A DNA stretch of 41,890 bases, from NCBI GenBank assembly GCA_024402095.1, contig JAKSJU010000009.1, forward strand, positions 1 through 41,890, read 5' to 3'. Below the pieces are notes generated by a model, which saw nothing but the letters and a program-made list of their open reading frames with translations, was not told the DNA's origin and did not search any database. This stretch comes from Bacteroidales bacterium (GTDB lineage Bacteria > Bacteroidota > Bacteroidia > Bacteroidales > UBA932). The first letter of the stretch is position 1. Every line of letters starts with the position of its first letter. Both the position numbers and the translations under genes were made by a program. Positions 22,975 to 31,810 of this stretch are shown piece after piece.

Positions 22975-23586
22975 ATGCACAAAATATACTTCGAAAGACG
23001 CTGTATCATAATATGTCAGCCATCCGACATGGCTCTGACCGACCCGAATTCGGTAGAGTTCCATATCGGAAGCAAGATTGACATACACACTCTGGTGTCA
23101 ATGTTCGAAGCATCGGAATCCCTCAGCCGCATCTACATTCCGACAGACAACACCGAAAGGATGTACAGGATGCTCTGTTCAGAATTCAAGGAAGTCAACG
23201 CTGCGGGAGGACTCGTGTCCAACAGGCGCGGTGATTTTCTCCTGATAGACAGGAATAATGTCTGGGACCTTCCGAAAGGCCACCAGGAGCCCGATGAGGA
23301 CATCAGCGTGACAGCACTCCGCGAAGTCCAGGAGGAAACGGGTGTCAATCAGTTGGAATTGGGGGATCTCATATGCATCACCGACCACTGCTATTTCCGC
23401 GACGGAAAATGGCATCTCAAGCACACCTGGTGGTACAGCATGCTGTATACTGACCCTGTTGACCTCACTCCCCAGAGAGAGGAGGACATATCAAAAGCGG
23501 CGTGGGTGGCCAAGTCCAGCCTTCCTCCTTTTCTCAAAAATACTTATCCCAGCATAATCGAAGTCTTCAGGGAGGCGAAAGTGTGA
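22975..23586 (+). CDS. Nudix hydrolase
   Basis: The Nudix box fits G-x5-E-x7-REUxEExGU exactly: the motif runs GHQEPDEDISVTALREVQEETGV near residues 100-120, split here as GHQEPDED and REVQEETGV. The glutamates bind the metals that hydrolyse a nucleoside diphosphate linked to another group. The 203-residue chain has an N-terminal extension of about 65 residues that is not part of the Nudix fold; no motif is seen in it. Substrate specificity cannot be read. It diverges from the START-like operon and is followed by queA after 52 bp. Confidence 0.9.
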   Translation: MHKIYFERRCIIICQPSDMALTDPNSVEFHIGSKIDIHTLVSMFEASESLSRIYIPTDNTERMYRMLCSEFKEVNAAGGLVSNRRGDFLLIDRNNVWDLPKGHQEPDEDISVTALREVQEETGVNQLELGDLICITDHCYFRDGKWHLKHTWWYSMLYTDPVDLTPQREEDISKAAWVAKSSLPPFLKNTYPSIIEVFREAKV

Positions 23587-23638
23587 AACTTTTTGTTGTG
23601 ACAGTCCGTATAGTAAAAGTATTGTCACTACTAAAAAT

Positions 23639-24688
23639 ATGAAACTTTCACAATTCCAATTTGATCTCCCGGAGGAAAAAATAGCAAAAGAGCCTACCAG
23701 ATGGAGAGATGAGTGCAAACTTCTTGTTCTCCACAAGGACACCGGAGAAATCGAACACAGACAGTTCAAGGATATCATTGACTATTTCGGCAAAGGGGAC
23801 AGATTCGTCCTTAACGATACCAAGGTATTCCCTGCCAAGCTGTTCGGCAAGAAAGAGAAAACCGGTGCGGACATTATGGTTTTCCTCCTTAGGGAACTTG
23901 CAAAGGAGCAGCGTCTGTGGGACGTGATCGTTGATCCTGCAAGAAAAATCAGAATTGGGAACAAACTGTATTTCGGTGACGACGAAAGCATGGTGGCCGA
24001 AGTGATTGACAACACTACCTCACGCGGGCGCACCCTCCGTTTCCTGTATGACGGTCCGTATGATGAATTCAAGCAGGCACTTTTCGCTCTTGGCCAGACA
24101 CCGGTGCCTGAATGGGTAAAAGAGACCCCGGATCCCGAAGACGAAGAAAATTTCCAGACTATTTTCGCAGCCAACGAAGGAGCCGTTTCCGCTCCGGCAG
24201 CAGGACTCCACTTCAGCAGGGAACTCTTCAACAGAATGACCCTCAAGGATATCGAAAAGACCTTCATTACAGTACATATGGGCATCGGACACTTCCGCCA
24301 GGTAGATGTGGAAGACCTCAGCAAGCATCGCATGGACTGCGAGCGCATGATCATCAGCGAGCAGGCTGCAAGTGAAATCAATGCAACGAAGAACTCCGGC
24401 CACAAAGTTGTTGGAGTGGGTGTGACAGTCATCAGAGCCCTTGAGACCTATGTCACGACAAAGAGAGAGATCAAGGCAAATGATTTGTGGACAAACAAGT
24501 TCATATTCCCGCCTTACGAATTTTCCATCCCAGATGCAATCGTCTCAAATTTCCATCTGCCGGAGTCAACCATGCTCATGGCAGTCGCAGCGTTCGGGGG
24601 ATACGAAAAAGTCATGAATGCCTACAAGGAAGCTCTGGAAAATGATTATCGCTTCGGTCCGTACGGTGACGCGATGCTCATTCTCTAG
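23639..24688 (+). CDS. queA: S-adenosylmethionine:tRNA ribosyltransferase-isomerase
   Basis: QueA transfers the ribosyl part of SAM to preQ1-modified tRNA, giving epoxyqueuosine, the penultimate step of queuosine synthesis. The 349-residue length and signatures agree: FQFDLPEEKIAKEP at the N-terminus, FVLNDTKVFPAKLFG near 57-71, SAPAAGLHFS near 185-194, GHFRQV, and the C-terminal NFHLPESTMLM segment. The start ATG is followed directly by the conserved first strand. The spacing from the Nudix stop (52 bp) allows its own promoter; a weak AT-rich box is seen but does not fit TAnnTTTG. It converges on the fused ABC transporter with 21 bp between stops. Confidence 0.95.
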   Translation: MKLSQFQFDLPEEKIAKEPTRWRDECKLLVLHKDTGEIEHRQFKDIIDYFGKGDRFVLNDTKVFPAKLFGKKEKTGADIMVFLLRELAKEQRLWDVIVDPARKIRIGNKLYFGDDESMVAEVIDNTTSRGRTLRFLYDGPYDEFKQALFALGQTPVPEWVKETPDPEDEENFQTIFAANEGAVSAPAAGLHFSRELFNRMTLKDIEKTFITVHMGIGHFRQVDVEDLSKHRMDCERMIISEQAASEINATKNSGHKVVGVGVTVIRALETYVTTKREIKANDLWTNKFIFPPYEFSIPDAIVSNFHLPESTMLMAVAAFGGYEKVMNAYKEALENDYRFGPYGDAMLIL

Positions 24689-24709
24689 GTTACCCTTCAA
24701 CAATAAGTT

Positions 24710-27391
24710 TTACTCCAGTGTCATTGCCAGGATACTTCCTGAGCCCTGATGCTGGAGTTCTACTTTTGTACAGACTCCTCTAAGGATGGATGCAGGGACC
24801 AAATTCTCGTTCCGGTCAAGGATGTCATGCGCCAAGTTCTCAGCAGTGTAGATGGCTACGCTCTTTGCCGAGGTCTTCTCAGAATATGACAGCGTAACTT
24901 TCATTCCCTTGCGTGCTCCCAGAATGGTGAGACCTTCCTCAACTGCATGGTTGATATGATTGATAGTGTCTGATGACATATTGAATTTGACACAGAAGTT
25001 GTTCACACCGGACATCATCTCGTAGAAATCATACTCACTGGAGTCGATTGAGTACTCGAACTCCGAAATCTGGTTGATGAACTTGCGAGTCTTTTCCTTG
25101 AGAGGATGTTCAAAAATCTGCTCCGGGGTGCCGTCTTCATAAATCAGTCCCTCATCCATATAGAACACGCGGGTGCTGACTTCTTTTGCGAAGCGCATCT
25201 CGTGAGTAACTACCATCATTGTAAGTCCCTTCTTTGCAAGAGCACGCATAACACCAAGCACTTCGTTCACCATCGTAGGGTCAAGAGCCGATGTAGGTTC
25301 GTCAAAGAGAATGATGTCAGGTTCCATCGCCAGTGCTCTGGCAATGGCTACTCTCTGTTTCTGACCGCCGGAAAGCTGGTTTGGATAAGCATCGGCTTTC
25401 TGCGCCAGTCCCACATGCTTAAGCAGTTCCATAGCCCGTTCCTCCGCCTGTTCTTTGCTCTTTCCGAGCAGTTTGATTGGAGCGAACGTAACATTCTCAA
25501 GTATGGTCTTGCCATTGAAAAGGTTGAACGCCTGGAACACCATTCCCATCTTCTGGCGCAATTGAGGGACTTCAGCCCCTGGAGTCAGAATATCCTGTCC
25601 CAATACCGCAATACTTCCCCCGTCCGGACGTTCGAGCAGGTTCAGGCAACGCAGGAAAGTACTTTTTCCTGTTCCGGAAGGACCGATGATACTGATTACC
25701 TCTCCACGGTGTATATCTGCGTTTACATCCTTGAGGACATGCAAATCCCCGAAGCTCTTCTTGAGATGCGACACACTGATTATCACGTCATCCTTCATCG
25801 GAACCTCGACTTTCTTTGGCCGATGGGTGAGTTTCCATACCAGGTAGAAAAGGGCAACGGCTATCAGACACCCGAGAACTATCCATCCTGCCATGCCTGA
25901 TTCTTCCGGTTCCTCTGCAGAAGACGCTGACGCCTTCTTGTAAATTATCACAATCTTACTCTCAAAATACGGCACCTGAATCACCGCCTTCTGTCTTTCC
26001 TCTGTGATATTGATGATTGACATCGCCATATCAACCTTGCCGGAAACGAGACCGGGTATTATGGCACCGAAGTCCATGATAAGTATTTCCAACGGTCTGT
26101 TTATGCTGAGGGCGAACCTTCTGGCAAGTTCAATCTCATAGCCGTCCGGCTGTCCGTTCAACATCATATTGAAAGGAGGATCGGAAGCCATTACGGCCAG
26201 CCTGATCGGCTTGCCCTCGGAAACTGACCCTATATCTCTATGTCCTTCAACTCCTGGCAGAGCCCACCACCTGTCAAACATCTCCTCCGCTTCTTCCGTA
26301 CCCGAAAATCCTGCCCAGAAATCCGCGAACTGCTCGGACAGTTCCCTGTTGTCAAAGCCGAAGCAGGCACCGACCGGCATAGGAGGAAGATCTGTCGACA
26401 GGGTATCGACATCGGGATGATTTTTCAAGAATGCAATCGACGTGACGTCATCGTGATAATACCCTTTAGCCTTTCCGCTGAGCAGAGCCTCATCCGCATC
26501 GATAATGCTGTTGAAAGAAAGAATGTTTTCCATCCCCCACCGCTTCTGAAGGTATGGTTCAACCGCACTCCCGACCACGGCAGCTATCTTGCACCCTTCG
26601 AAATCATCTTCACAGCTCGGGGCAAAGCTTTCATTTGAATCCTCGACGCTGCAGGAAGAAAGCATAAGCGCAAACATCGGAACAAAGACCGCTATCATTC
26701 TTGCACTTCCCTTCGGCTGTCTTACCAGCGCCTTGAGAAGAAGTCCGATCAGCCATGCTATCAGGAAATATATTACCGCAATGACAATCAACGGGAAGAA
26801 TGCGTCGAAGGTGCGGGCCCTTATGATGTCAGAAGCCTTTGTCATATCCATTACGGCCACATATCCCACAATGGATGTGCTCTTCAACAACCCGATCACT
26901 TCTCCCTGATAGACAGGCATGACGTTGCGCACAGCCTGAGGAAGGACAATATGGAAAAAAGTCTGGACGCTGTTGAATCCGAGTGATAGTCCCGCCTCCG
27001 TCTGACCGCGGTCTATACCCTCAATACTGGTCCGGAGCATTTCGCATACATAGGCAGCCATATTCATTCCGAATGTAATAATAGCCACGAAAACACCTGT
27101 GACATGCACCGGAGCAAAGAACACATAGTACATCATCATCAGCATCACAAGCAGCGGAGTGCCTCTCATAATGTCTATGTATATCTTGGCGATTTCCCGC
27201 ACCCAGCCTTTCCTGTGCATTCTCATCCAGCAGACCGCCCCGCCAAGCAACGTTCCAAGCAAAGCTGCGAACAAAGTGATGATGAGGGTTGTCTTCAGAC
27301 CATCCACGATATGCATGTACCGGTCCTCAAGAATGAAGTTCTTATAAAAAGAATCTGCGATGTTTTGCCAGATGTTTAATGGGATGAACAT
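24710..27391 (-). CDS. single-chain polar amino-acid ABC importer: permease, lobe-swapped binding domain and ATPase
   Basis: From the ATG at 27389-27391 there are 893 residues. Permease (1-225): HAAT type with EAA-loop motif [14 protein letters not shown] at 132-145. Then a sixth hydrophobic segment (232-247) ends in LMLSSC, like a lipoprotein signal. A substrate-binding domain (264-486) follows in two halves. The first (264-380: [35 protein letters not shown]) resembles lobe 2 plus the C-terminal helix of SBP_bac_3 proteins. The second (393-486: [41 protein letters not shown]) resembles lobe 1. A membrane helix (501-520) leads to a GlnQ-like ATPase (535-775) with Walker [20 protein letters not shown], and FDEPTSALD. 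The last 118 residues are an extra domain with VEEGL. Substrate is probably a polar amino acid. Longer frames upstream overlap dprA and are rejected. Confidence 0.88.
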   Translation of the reverse strand: MFIPLNIWQNIADSFYKNFILEDRYMHIVDGLKTTLIITLFAALLGTLLGGAVCWMRMHRKGWVREIAKIYIDIMRGTPLLVMLMMMYYVFFAPVHVTGVFVAIITFGMNMAAYVCEMLRTSIEGIDRGQTEAGLSLGFNSVQTFFHIVLPQAVRNVMPVYQGEVIGLLKSTSIVGYVAVMDMTKASDIIRARTFDAFFPLIVIAVIYFLIAWLIGLLLKALVRQPKGSARMIAVFVPMFALMLSSCSVEDSNESFAPSCEDDFEGCKIAAVVGSAVEPYLQKRWGMENILSFNSIIDADEALLSGKAKGYYHDDVTSIAFLKNHPDVDTLSTDLPPMPVGACFGFDNRELSEQFADFWAGFSGTEEAEEMFDRWWALPGVEGHRDIGSVSEGKPIRLAVMASDPPFNMMLNGQPDGYEIELARRFALSINRPLEILIMDFGAIIPGLVSGKVDMAMSIINITEERQKAVIQVPYFESKIVIIYKKASASSAEEPEESGMAGWIVLGCLIAVALFYLVWKLTHRPKKVEVPMKDDVIISVSHLKKSFGDLHVLKDVNADIHRGEVISIIGPSGTGKSTFLRCLNLLERPDGGSIAVLGQDILTPGAEVPQLRQKMGMVFQAFNLFNGKTILENVTFAPIKLLGKSKEQAEERAMELLKHVGLAQKADAYPNQLSGGQKQRVAIARALAMEPDIILFDEPTSALDPTMVNEVLGVMRALAKKGLTMMVVTHEMRFAKEVSTRVFYMDEGLIYEDGTPEQIFEHPLKEKTRKFINQISEFEYSIDSSEYDFYEMMSGVNNFCVKFNMSSDTINHINHAVEEGLTILGARKGMKVTLSYSEKTSAKSVAIYTAENLAHDILDRNENLVPASILRGVCTKVELQHQGSGSILAMTLE

Positions 27392-27409
27392 ATTCGTACA
27401 AATTTTGCG

Positions 27410-27417
27410 CAAATATA
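27410..27417 (-). promoter_or_regulatory. -7 box TATATTTG of the fused ABC importer
   Basis: An exact TAnnTTTG on the minus strand lies 18 nt before the ATG at 27391. Confidence 0.55.
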
Positions 27418-27458
27418 CGTTTTTATGCTCTATTTTTCGAAAAACTTGACTGTCAGCT

Positions 27459-28610
27459 ATGAGAAACAACATCAACGATAGAGCTGGAGCCATCGCTCTC
27501 TGCCGGATTTTCGGATTCCAGCCGAAAATATCAAAGCGGATTGTCGAAGCACTTGGAAGCTGCTCGGCACTTTTCGGAATGTCAGGGCAGGAACTGGAAG
27601 ACTTATTCGGTCCGTACAGCAAATTCAGGCCCTTGGTCAGTGAGAAGGCGCTGCGGGACGCGGAGCAGGAGCTTGAAAGGCTGGAAAGCCTCGGGTACAG
27701 AATAATCACAATACTTGACCAGGACTATCCCTCGCTTCTGAAAAACTGTGATGACGCACCTTCCTGTCTATTCGTGCGCAGCGCTTCCGAGCCGTCGGAA
27801 ATATTCAATTCGAGCACCTGCATATCAATAGTGGGTACCAGAGACATTTCAATGTACGGCAGGGAATTCTGCACCAGAATCGTCAGAACTCTTGCCCAGG
27901 CCCCTGACAGGCCGGCCATTGTCAGCGGACTCGCACTGGGCGTGGACATCACCGCCCACCTTGCTGCCCTTGATGCGGGACTCCCTACAATAGCCGTAAT
28001 TCCGGTAGGAATAGATGACATATATCCGCCATCCCACAGGATAGCTGCAGGCAGGATTGCCGCCGCCGAAGGGAGCGCAATCATCACAGATTATCCTCCC
28101 GGAACGGCTCCTCTACAGATAAATTTTATAAGGAGAAACAGAATCATCGCCGGGATGAGCCGTTCTACAATATTGATCGAGTCAAAAGCAAAGGGAGGAG
28201 GGCTTCTCACGGCCAGGCTAGCAGAAGGCTACGGGAGAGAAGTTTTTGCACTTCCGGGAAGAATCGACGATGCCAGGTCAGCAGGGTGCAATGCACTGAT
28301 CCAACAAAAGATAGCAGAACCGATATGCTCTCTTTCGACCCTTCCTGCAGTCCTCGGCCTGGGCCGTTCTGTCATCCGAAGGAAAGCGGATCTGGAGCAG
28401 GAGCTCATTGCCCGATATCCGGACAACGAAGACTGCCGGCGCGTCGGGATTGCAGTCCGGGAGAACAGAGGGCTTACCGCTGATGAACTCGCCGGCATCC
28501 TGGATATGAGGTTCCGGGATGTTTCCCGCGCGATAAGCCGTCTGGAACTCGACGGTTTCGTATCCACCGATCTGCTCGGAAGGTGTGCCATAAATGTCAA
28601 AATTGCTTAA
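27459..28610 (+). CDS. dprA: DNA-processing protein DprA
   Basis: DprA binds incoming single-stranded DNA and loads RecA in natural transformation; the family also exists in organisms not known to be competent. The 383-residue chain has a helical N-terminal domain (about 1-70) of SAM-like type, then the Rossmann fold with [37 protein letters not shown] and [12 protein letters not shown], the signature set of DprA, and a C-terminal winged helix (about 325-383, [30 protein letters not shown]). The start ATG is preceded by TATTTTTC at 27431-27438, a one-base miss of the -7 box. It diverges from the ABC importer. Its stop codon overlaps the promoter of tatD. Confidence 0.95.
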   Translation: MRNNINDRAGAIALCRIFGFQPKISKRIVEALGSCSALFGMSGQELEDLFGPYSKFRPLVSEKALRDAEQELERLESLGYRIITILDQDYPSLLKNCDDAPSCLFVRSASEPSEIFNSSTCISIVGTRDISMYGREFCTRIVRTLAQAPDRPAIVSGLALGVDITAHLAALDAGLPTIAVIPVGIDDIYPPSHRIAAGRIAAAEGSAIITDYPPGTAPLQINFIRRNRIIAGMSRSTILIESKAKGGGLLTARLAEGYGREVFALPGRIDDARSAGCNALIQQKIAEPICSLSTLPAVLGLGRSVIRRKADLEQELIARYPDNEDCRRVGIAVRENRGLTADELAGILDMRFRDVSRAISRLELDGFVSTDLLGRCAINVKIA

Positions 28611-28615
28611 ATTTG
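28608..28615 (+). promoter_or_regulatory. -7 box TAAATTTG of tatD, overlapping the dprA stop
   Basis: An exact TAnnTTTG whose first three bases are the TAA stop of dprA. The tatD ATG lies eight bases after it. Confidence 0.5.
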
Positions 28616-28623
28616 TGACTTGT

Positions 28624-29391
28624 ATGGAATTTATCGATACACATACTCATTCTTCCGACAAGTCATACGAGGGTGAAGAGGAAATTGTAATCGCCAGGGC
28701 TCTGGCTGCAGGAGTAAGCCATATGCTTGAAGCAGATGTCGACTCATCCGAGCGCGAGGCCATGTTTTCTCTGTGCAGGAAACACAGGGACTGCCTTCAT
28801 CCCATGCTCGGCCTTTATCCCGGCTCTGTGGACAGGAACTGGAGGGAGGAGCTCTCAGAGGTCGAGAAACATGACAGGACCGGCGTTGTCGCTATCGGAG
28901 AAATCGGCCTGGACTACCACTTTTCCATAGAATTCAAAGAAGAGCAGAAAGAAGCGTTCCTTGCGCAGCTTGAACTTGCCTCTTCCTGGGATCTGCCTGT
29001 CAACATCCACTTGAGAGACGCTACGGAGGATTTCTTCTCCATCATTGCAAGCACCGCGAACCTTCACCTCAGGGGGAATCTGCACGCCTTCAGCGGAAGC
29101 GCAGAAACATTCAAAAGGCTGAGCAGATACGGGGACTGGTATGTAGGTATAGGAGGAGTGCTCACGTTCAAAAATGCAGGAATCGCAGAAGAGATCAAGA
29201 ATATTCCACTGGATAGAATCCTTCTCGAGACCGACGCCCCGTATCTCGCCCCCACCCCGCACAGAGGGGAAAGGAATGAAAGCAGTCTTATTCCAGTGAT
29301 AGCGGAAAAACTTGCCGGACTCAAAGGGGTAAGTCTGGAAGAAGTTGCCGAGGCAACGACAAAAAATGCAAAACAATTATTCGCCATATGA
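28624..29391 (+). CDS. tatD: TatD family metal-dependent hydrolase
   Basis: This 255-residue TIM-barrel enzyme of the TatD/YcfH family (3'-5' exonuclease or D-aminoacyl-tRNA deacylase activities have been described). The metal ligands are visible: DTHTH at 5-9, GEIGLDYHF near 92-100 (Glu and His), HLRDA near 130 and ETDAPYLAP near 204-212. The ATG at 28624 is chosen because it starts directly with MEFIDTHTHSSD, where family members begin, and because a -7 box precedes it. A longer frame from 28594 overlaps dprA. It overlaps the asparaginase start by 4 bp (ATGA), so the two are coupled. Confidence 0.92.
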   Translation: MEFIDTHTHSSDKSYEGEEEIVIARALAAGVSHMLEADVDSSEREAMFSLCRKHRDCLHPMLGLYPGSVDRNWREELSEVEKHDRTGVVAIGEIGLDYHFSIEFKEEQKEAFLAQLELASSWDLPVNIHLRDATEDFFSIIASTANLHLRGNLHAFSGSAETFKRLSRYGDWYVGIGGVLTFKNAGIAEEIKNIPLDRILLETDAPYLAPTPHRGERNESSLIPVIAEKLAGLKGVSLEEVAEATTKNAKQLFAI

Positions 29392-30422
29392 CACACAATT
29401 CCGTCCTGCTGATATATACCGGAGGTACCATCGGTATGAAGGAAGATCCTGAACTCCAGACTCTTGTACCATTTGATTTCAGTGGAATCATTGACGAAGT
29501 CCCCGAACTCAGGAAGTTCGCACTCACTATAGATTCGTACACTTTCAACCCTCTGATAGATTCCTCAGACGTAGAGCCTGACATGTGGCGTAACCTCGCG
29601 CTTCTGATTAAGGATAAGTATGACTGCTACGACGGATTCGTCATTCTCCACGGCACTGATACTATGGCATACTCGGCGTCCGCTCTGAGTTTCATGCTTG
29701 AAGGTCTTGCGAAGCCGGTGATATTCACCGGAAGCCAGCTGCCGATCGGACGTCCCCGCACAGACGGAAAAGAGAACCTGATTTCCTCCGTTGAGATAGC
29801 CACGGCCAAGGGACCGGACGGTGCACCGCTGGTGCCTGAAGTCTGTATTTTCTTCAATTCCAAACTGTTCAGAGGGAACAGATGCACAAAAGTCAGTTCT
29901 ACTGCATTCGATGCTTTCTCCTCTCCGAACTACCCTGCTCTTGCCAATGCCGGCATCAGCATCGAATATGACACGAAGCATATCGGTTGGACGGGCAAAT
30001 ACGAAGGAAACCTCAAACTCCACACGGCGCTTGACACCAGTGTATCCATCATGAAAGTCCATCCGGGCATCACAGAGAACGTAGCCAGGAACTGTCTGCT
30101 TGGAGAGGGAATAAAAGCCTGTATCATAGAGACTTACGGCTCGGGCAACTCAATCTCTAAAAAGTGGTTCATCGACATTGTTCAGGAGGCTGTCAGAAAG
30201 GGCAGGATTCTTTTGAACGTGACCCAGTGTCTGTCAGGCGAAGTGAACATGGATATCTACGCAACAGGCAGAGCTCTGAAAAATGCGGGGGTCATCTCCG
30301 GAGGAGATATGACAACGGAGAGCGCTCTCGGCAAACTTTTCATACTCTTGGGGGAATCATCTGATACTGAGGAGGTAAAGTCTTTACTGCCGAAAAATCT
30401 CAGAGGCGAAATGTCAAAATAA
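29388..30422 (+). CDS. ansA: type I (cytoplasmic) L-asparaginase
   Basis: It hydrolyses L-asparagine to aspartate and ammonia. The 344-residue chain has the first catalytic site IYTGGTIGM at 9-17 (Thr14) and the second HGTDTMAYSASALSF near 88-102 (Thr and Asp), both characteristic. There is no signal peptide, fitting the low-affinity cytoplasmic type I enzyme rather than secreted type II. The C-terminal domain carries a segment GEGIKACIIETYGSGN, the position where the type I allosteric asparagine site lies in E. coli AnsA. It is the last gene of the tatD-ansA pair; the next gene, exbB, is 95 bp further with its own leader. Confidence 0.93.
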   Translation: MTHNSVLLIYTGGTIGMKEDPELQTLVPFDFSGIIDEVPELRKFALTIDSYTFNPLIDSSDVEPDMWRNLALLIKDKYDCYDGFVILHGTDTMAYSASALSFMLEGLAKPVIFTGSQLPIGRPRTDGKENLISSVEIATAKGPDGAPLVPEVCIFFNSKLFRGNRCTKVSSTAFDAFSSPNYPALANAGISIEYDTKHIGWTGKYEGNLKLHTALDTSVSIMKVHPGITENVARNCLLGEGIKACIIETYGSGNSISKKWFIDIVQEAVRKGRILLNVTQCLSGEVNMDIYATGRALKNAGVISGGDMTTESALGKLFILLGESSDTEEVKSLLPKNLRGEMSK

Positions 30423-30517
30423 TAATTGCGGAATGAATTTTTTTTGCTAAATTGCAGCGATTTGGAGTCACCATATAGACACATAATATTATTAACTAAT
30501 ACATTATTAATTACATT

Positions 30518-31330
30518 ATGAAAAAAATTTTCATGTTTCTGGCAGTAGCAGCCGCTATGGCTATCTCTGCTAACTATGCATTCGCTCAGGACGAGCAGGC
30601 AGCTGAAGAGCCTGCAGCAGTCGAGGCTGTTGAGGCAGCTGAAGAAGATGCTGCTCCTCAGACACTCGCTGAACTCACAGCAGCTCAGCCTGAGGTTCCT
30701 CTTCACCAGGCTCTCAAGACAAAATTCATCGAGGGTGGTGCAGGCTTCATGTCTCTTATCATTCTCTGTTTGATCATCGGTCTTGCACTCGCTATCGAGC
30801 GTATCCTCTTCCTCACATTCTCAAAGACCAACACAAAGGCTCTTGTTGAGAAGGTTGAAGAAGCTCTCGCAAAGGGTGGCGTTGAAGCTGCAAAGGATGT
30901 TTGCCGCAACACACGTGGTCCTGTAGCATCTATTTTCTATCAGGGACTCCTCCGCTATGATCAGGGTGTTGACGTTGTCGAGAAGACAGTCGTTTCCTAC
31001 GGTTCAGTTCAGATGAGCGAAATGGAGAACGGTCTTTCTTGGATCTCCCTCTTCATCGCTATCGCACCTTCTCTCGGATTCCTCGGTACTGTGATCGGAA
31101 TGATCCAGGCATTCGATGCTATCCAGGCTGCTGGTGATATTTCTCCTAACGTTGTCGCAGGTGGTATGAAAGTCGCTTTGATCACCACAGTCGGTGGTTT
31201 GATCGTCGCTATGATCCTTCAGATATTCTACAACTATATCCTTGCAAAGATCGACTCTATCACCATTGATATGGAAGATTCTTCAATCTGCCTTATCGAT
31301 GCTCTCACCAAATTCAACGAGAAGAAGTAA
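30518..31330 (+). CDS. exbB: MotA/TolQ/ExbB proton channel (ExbB)
   Basis: ExbB forms the pentameric inner-membrane channel whose proton flow drives TonB-dependent uptake. This 270-residue protein has a signal-like N-terminal helix (MKKIFMFLAVAAAMAISANYAFA), an Ala/Glu-rich acidic stretch (about 25-60), then three membrane helices near 77-98, 165-190 and 205-235. The signatures ASIFYQGLLRY and IAPSLGFLGTVIGMIQAF (the conserved channel-lining TM) are clear. The long acidic N-terminus is not in enterobacterial ExbB but is common in Bacteroidota. The AT-rich leader (30423-30517) is 95 bp with no TAnnTTTG match, so its promoter is unclear. Codon use (GCT, CTC, GTT ends) is more biased than its neighbours, suggesting high expression. 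It leads a four-gene operon. Confidence 0.93.
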   Translation: MKKIFMFLAVAAAMAISANYAFAQDEQAAEEPAAVEAVEAAEEDAAPQTLAELTAAQPEVPLHQALKTKFIEGGAGFMSLIILCLIIGLALAIERILFLTFSKTNTKALVEKVEEALAKGGVEAAKDVCRNTRGPVASIFYQGLLRYDQGVDVVEKTVVSYGSVQMSEMENGLSWISLFIAIAPSLGFLGTVIGMIQAFDAIQAAGDISPNVVAGGMKVALITTVGGLIVAMILQIFYNYILAKIDSITIDMEDSSICLIDALTKFNEKK

Positions 31331-31354
31331 TATCGCTTTAACAGCAAATTTACA

Positions 31355-31804
31355 ATGAAGAATTATAGTAAAATATTCAAACTGATAATGCTGGCGTTGA
31401 TCGTCGTCAGTGCAGTCGTTACCGTTATCGGCTTCGTAGCCGGTTTCGAGAACAACGGCGGCAGCATGACCGATCTTCTCCTCTATTGGACCTATGCAAT
31501 GGTTGCCATTACAGTGCTTTCACTCGTAGTATTCGGCATCGCCATAGGTTACAAGAACAACCCGAAGGGCATCGTAAAGGGTGCCGTTGTGGTTGTAGCA
31601 GTAGCAGTGGTTTGCTTCCTGGTATACCTTATCTCTCCAGGTGCTCCTGCAGTAGGTCTTACCAACCTTGATCCAAGCCACTCAGAGCTCAAGCTTACTG
31701 ATACAATGCTTAACCTTACATACATCGCCGGTGTAGCAGCAATCCTTGCAATCATCGTCGGTGAGGTTGTAATGTCAGTTCGTAACAAACAGGCTAAAAA
31801 GTAG
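31355..31804 (+). CDS. uncharacterised four-helix membrane protein in exb operon
   Basis: I do not recognise a named family. The 149-residue chain has four hydrophobic segments near 9-30, 42-65, 73-95 and 120-141, with short polar loops (FENNGGSMTD, YKNNPKG, SPGAPAVGLTNLDPSHSELKLTD). The loop after helix 3 is the longest and would face the periplasm if the basic N- and C-termini (MKNYSKIFK and VRNKQAKK) are cytoplasmic. It sits 24 bp after exbB and six bases before the first exbD, so it is certainly co-transcribed with the Ton motor. A structural or regulatory partner of ExbB/ExbD is a reasonable inference. A similar position in Bacteroidales exb clusters is my recollection, not something checked. 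Confidence 0.75.
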   Translation: MKNYSKIFKLIMLALIVVSAVVTVIGFVAGFENNGGSMTDLLLYWTYAMVAITVLSLVVFGIAIGYKNNPKGIVKGAVVVVAVAVVCFLVYLISPGAPAVGLTNLDPSHSELKLTDTMLNLTYIAGVAAILAIIVGEVVMSVRNKQAKK

Positions 31805-31810
31805 ATTACT

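Noticed and set aside
27392..27709. In-frame N-terminal extension of the ABC importer
   Set aside because: It runs through the -7 box and antisense to the start of dprA, and has low-complexity Ser-rich residues; the ATG at 27391 follows the promoter and starts the permease.
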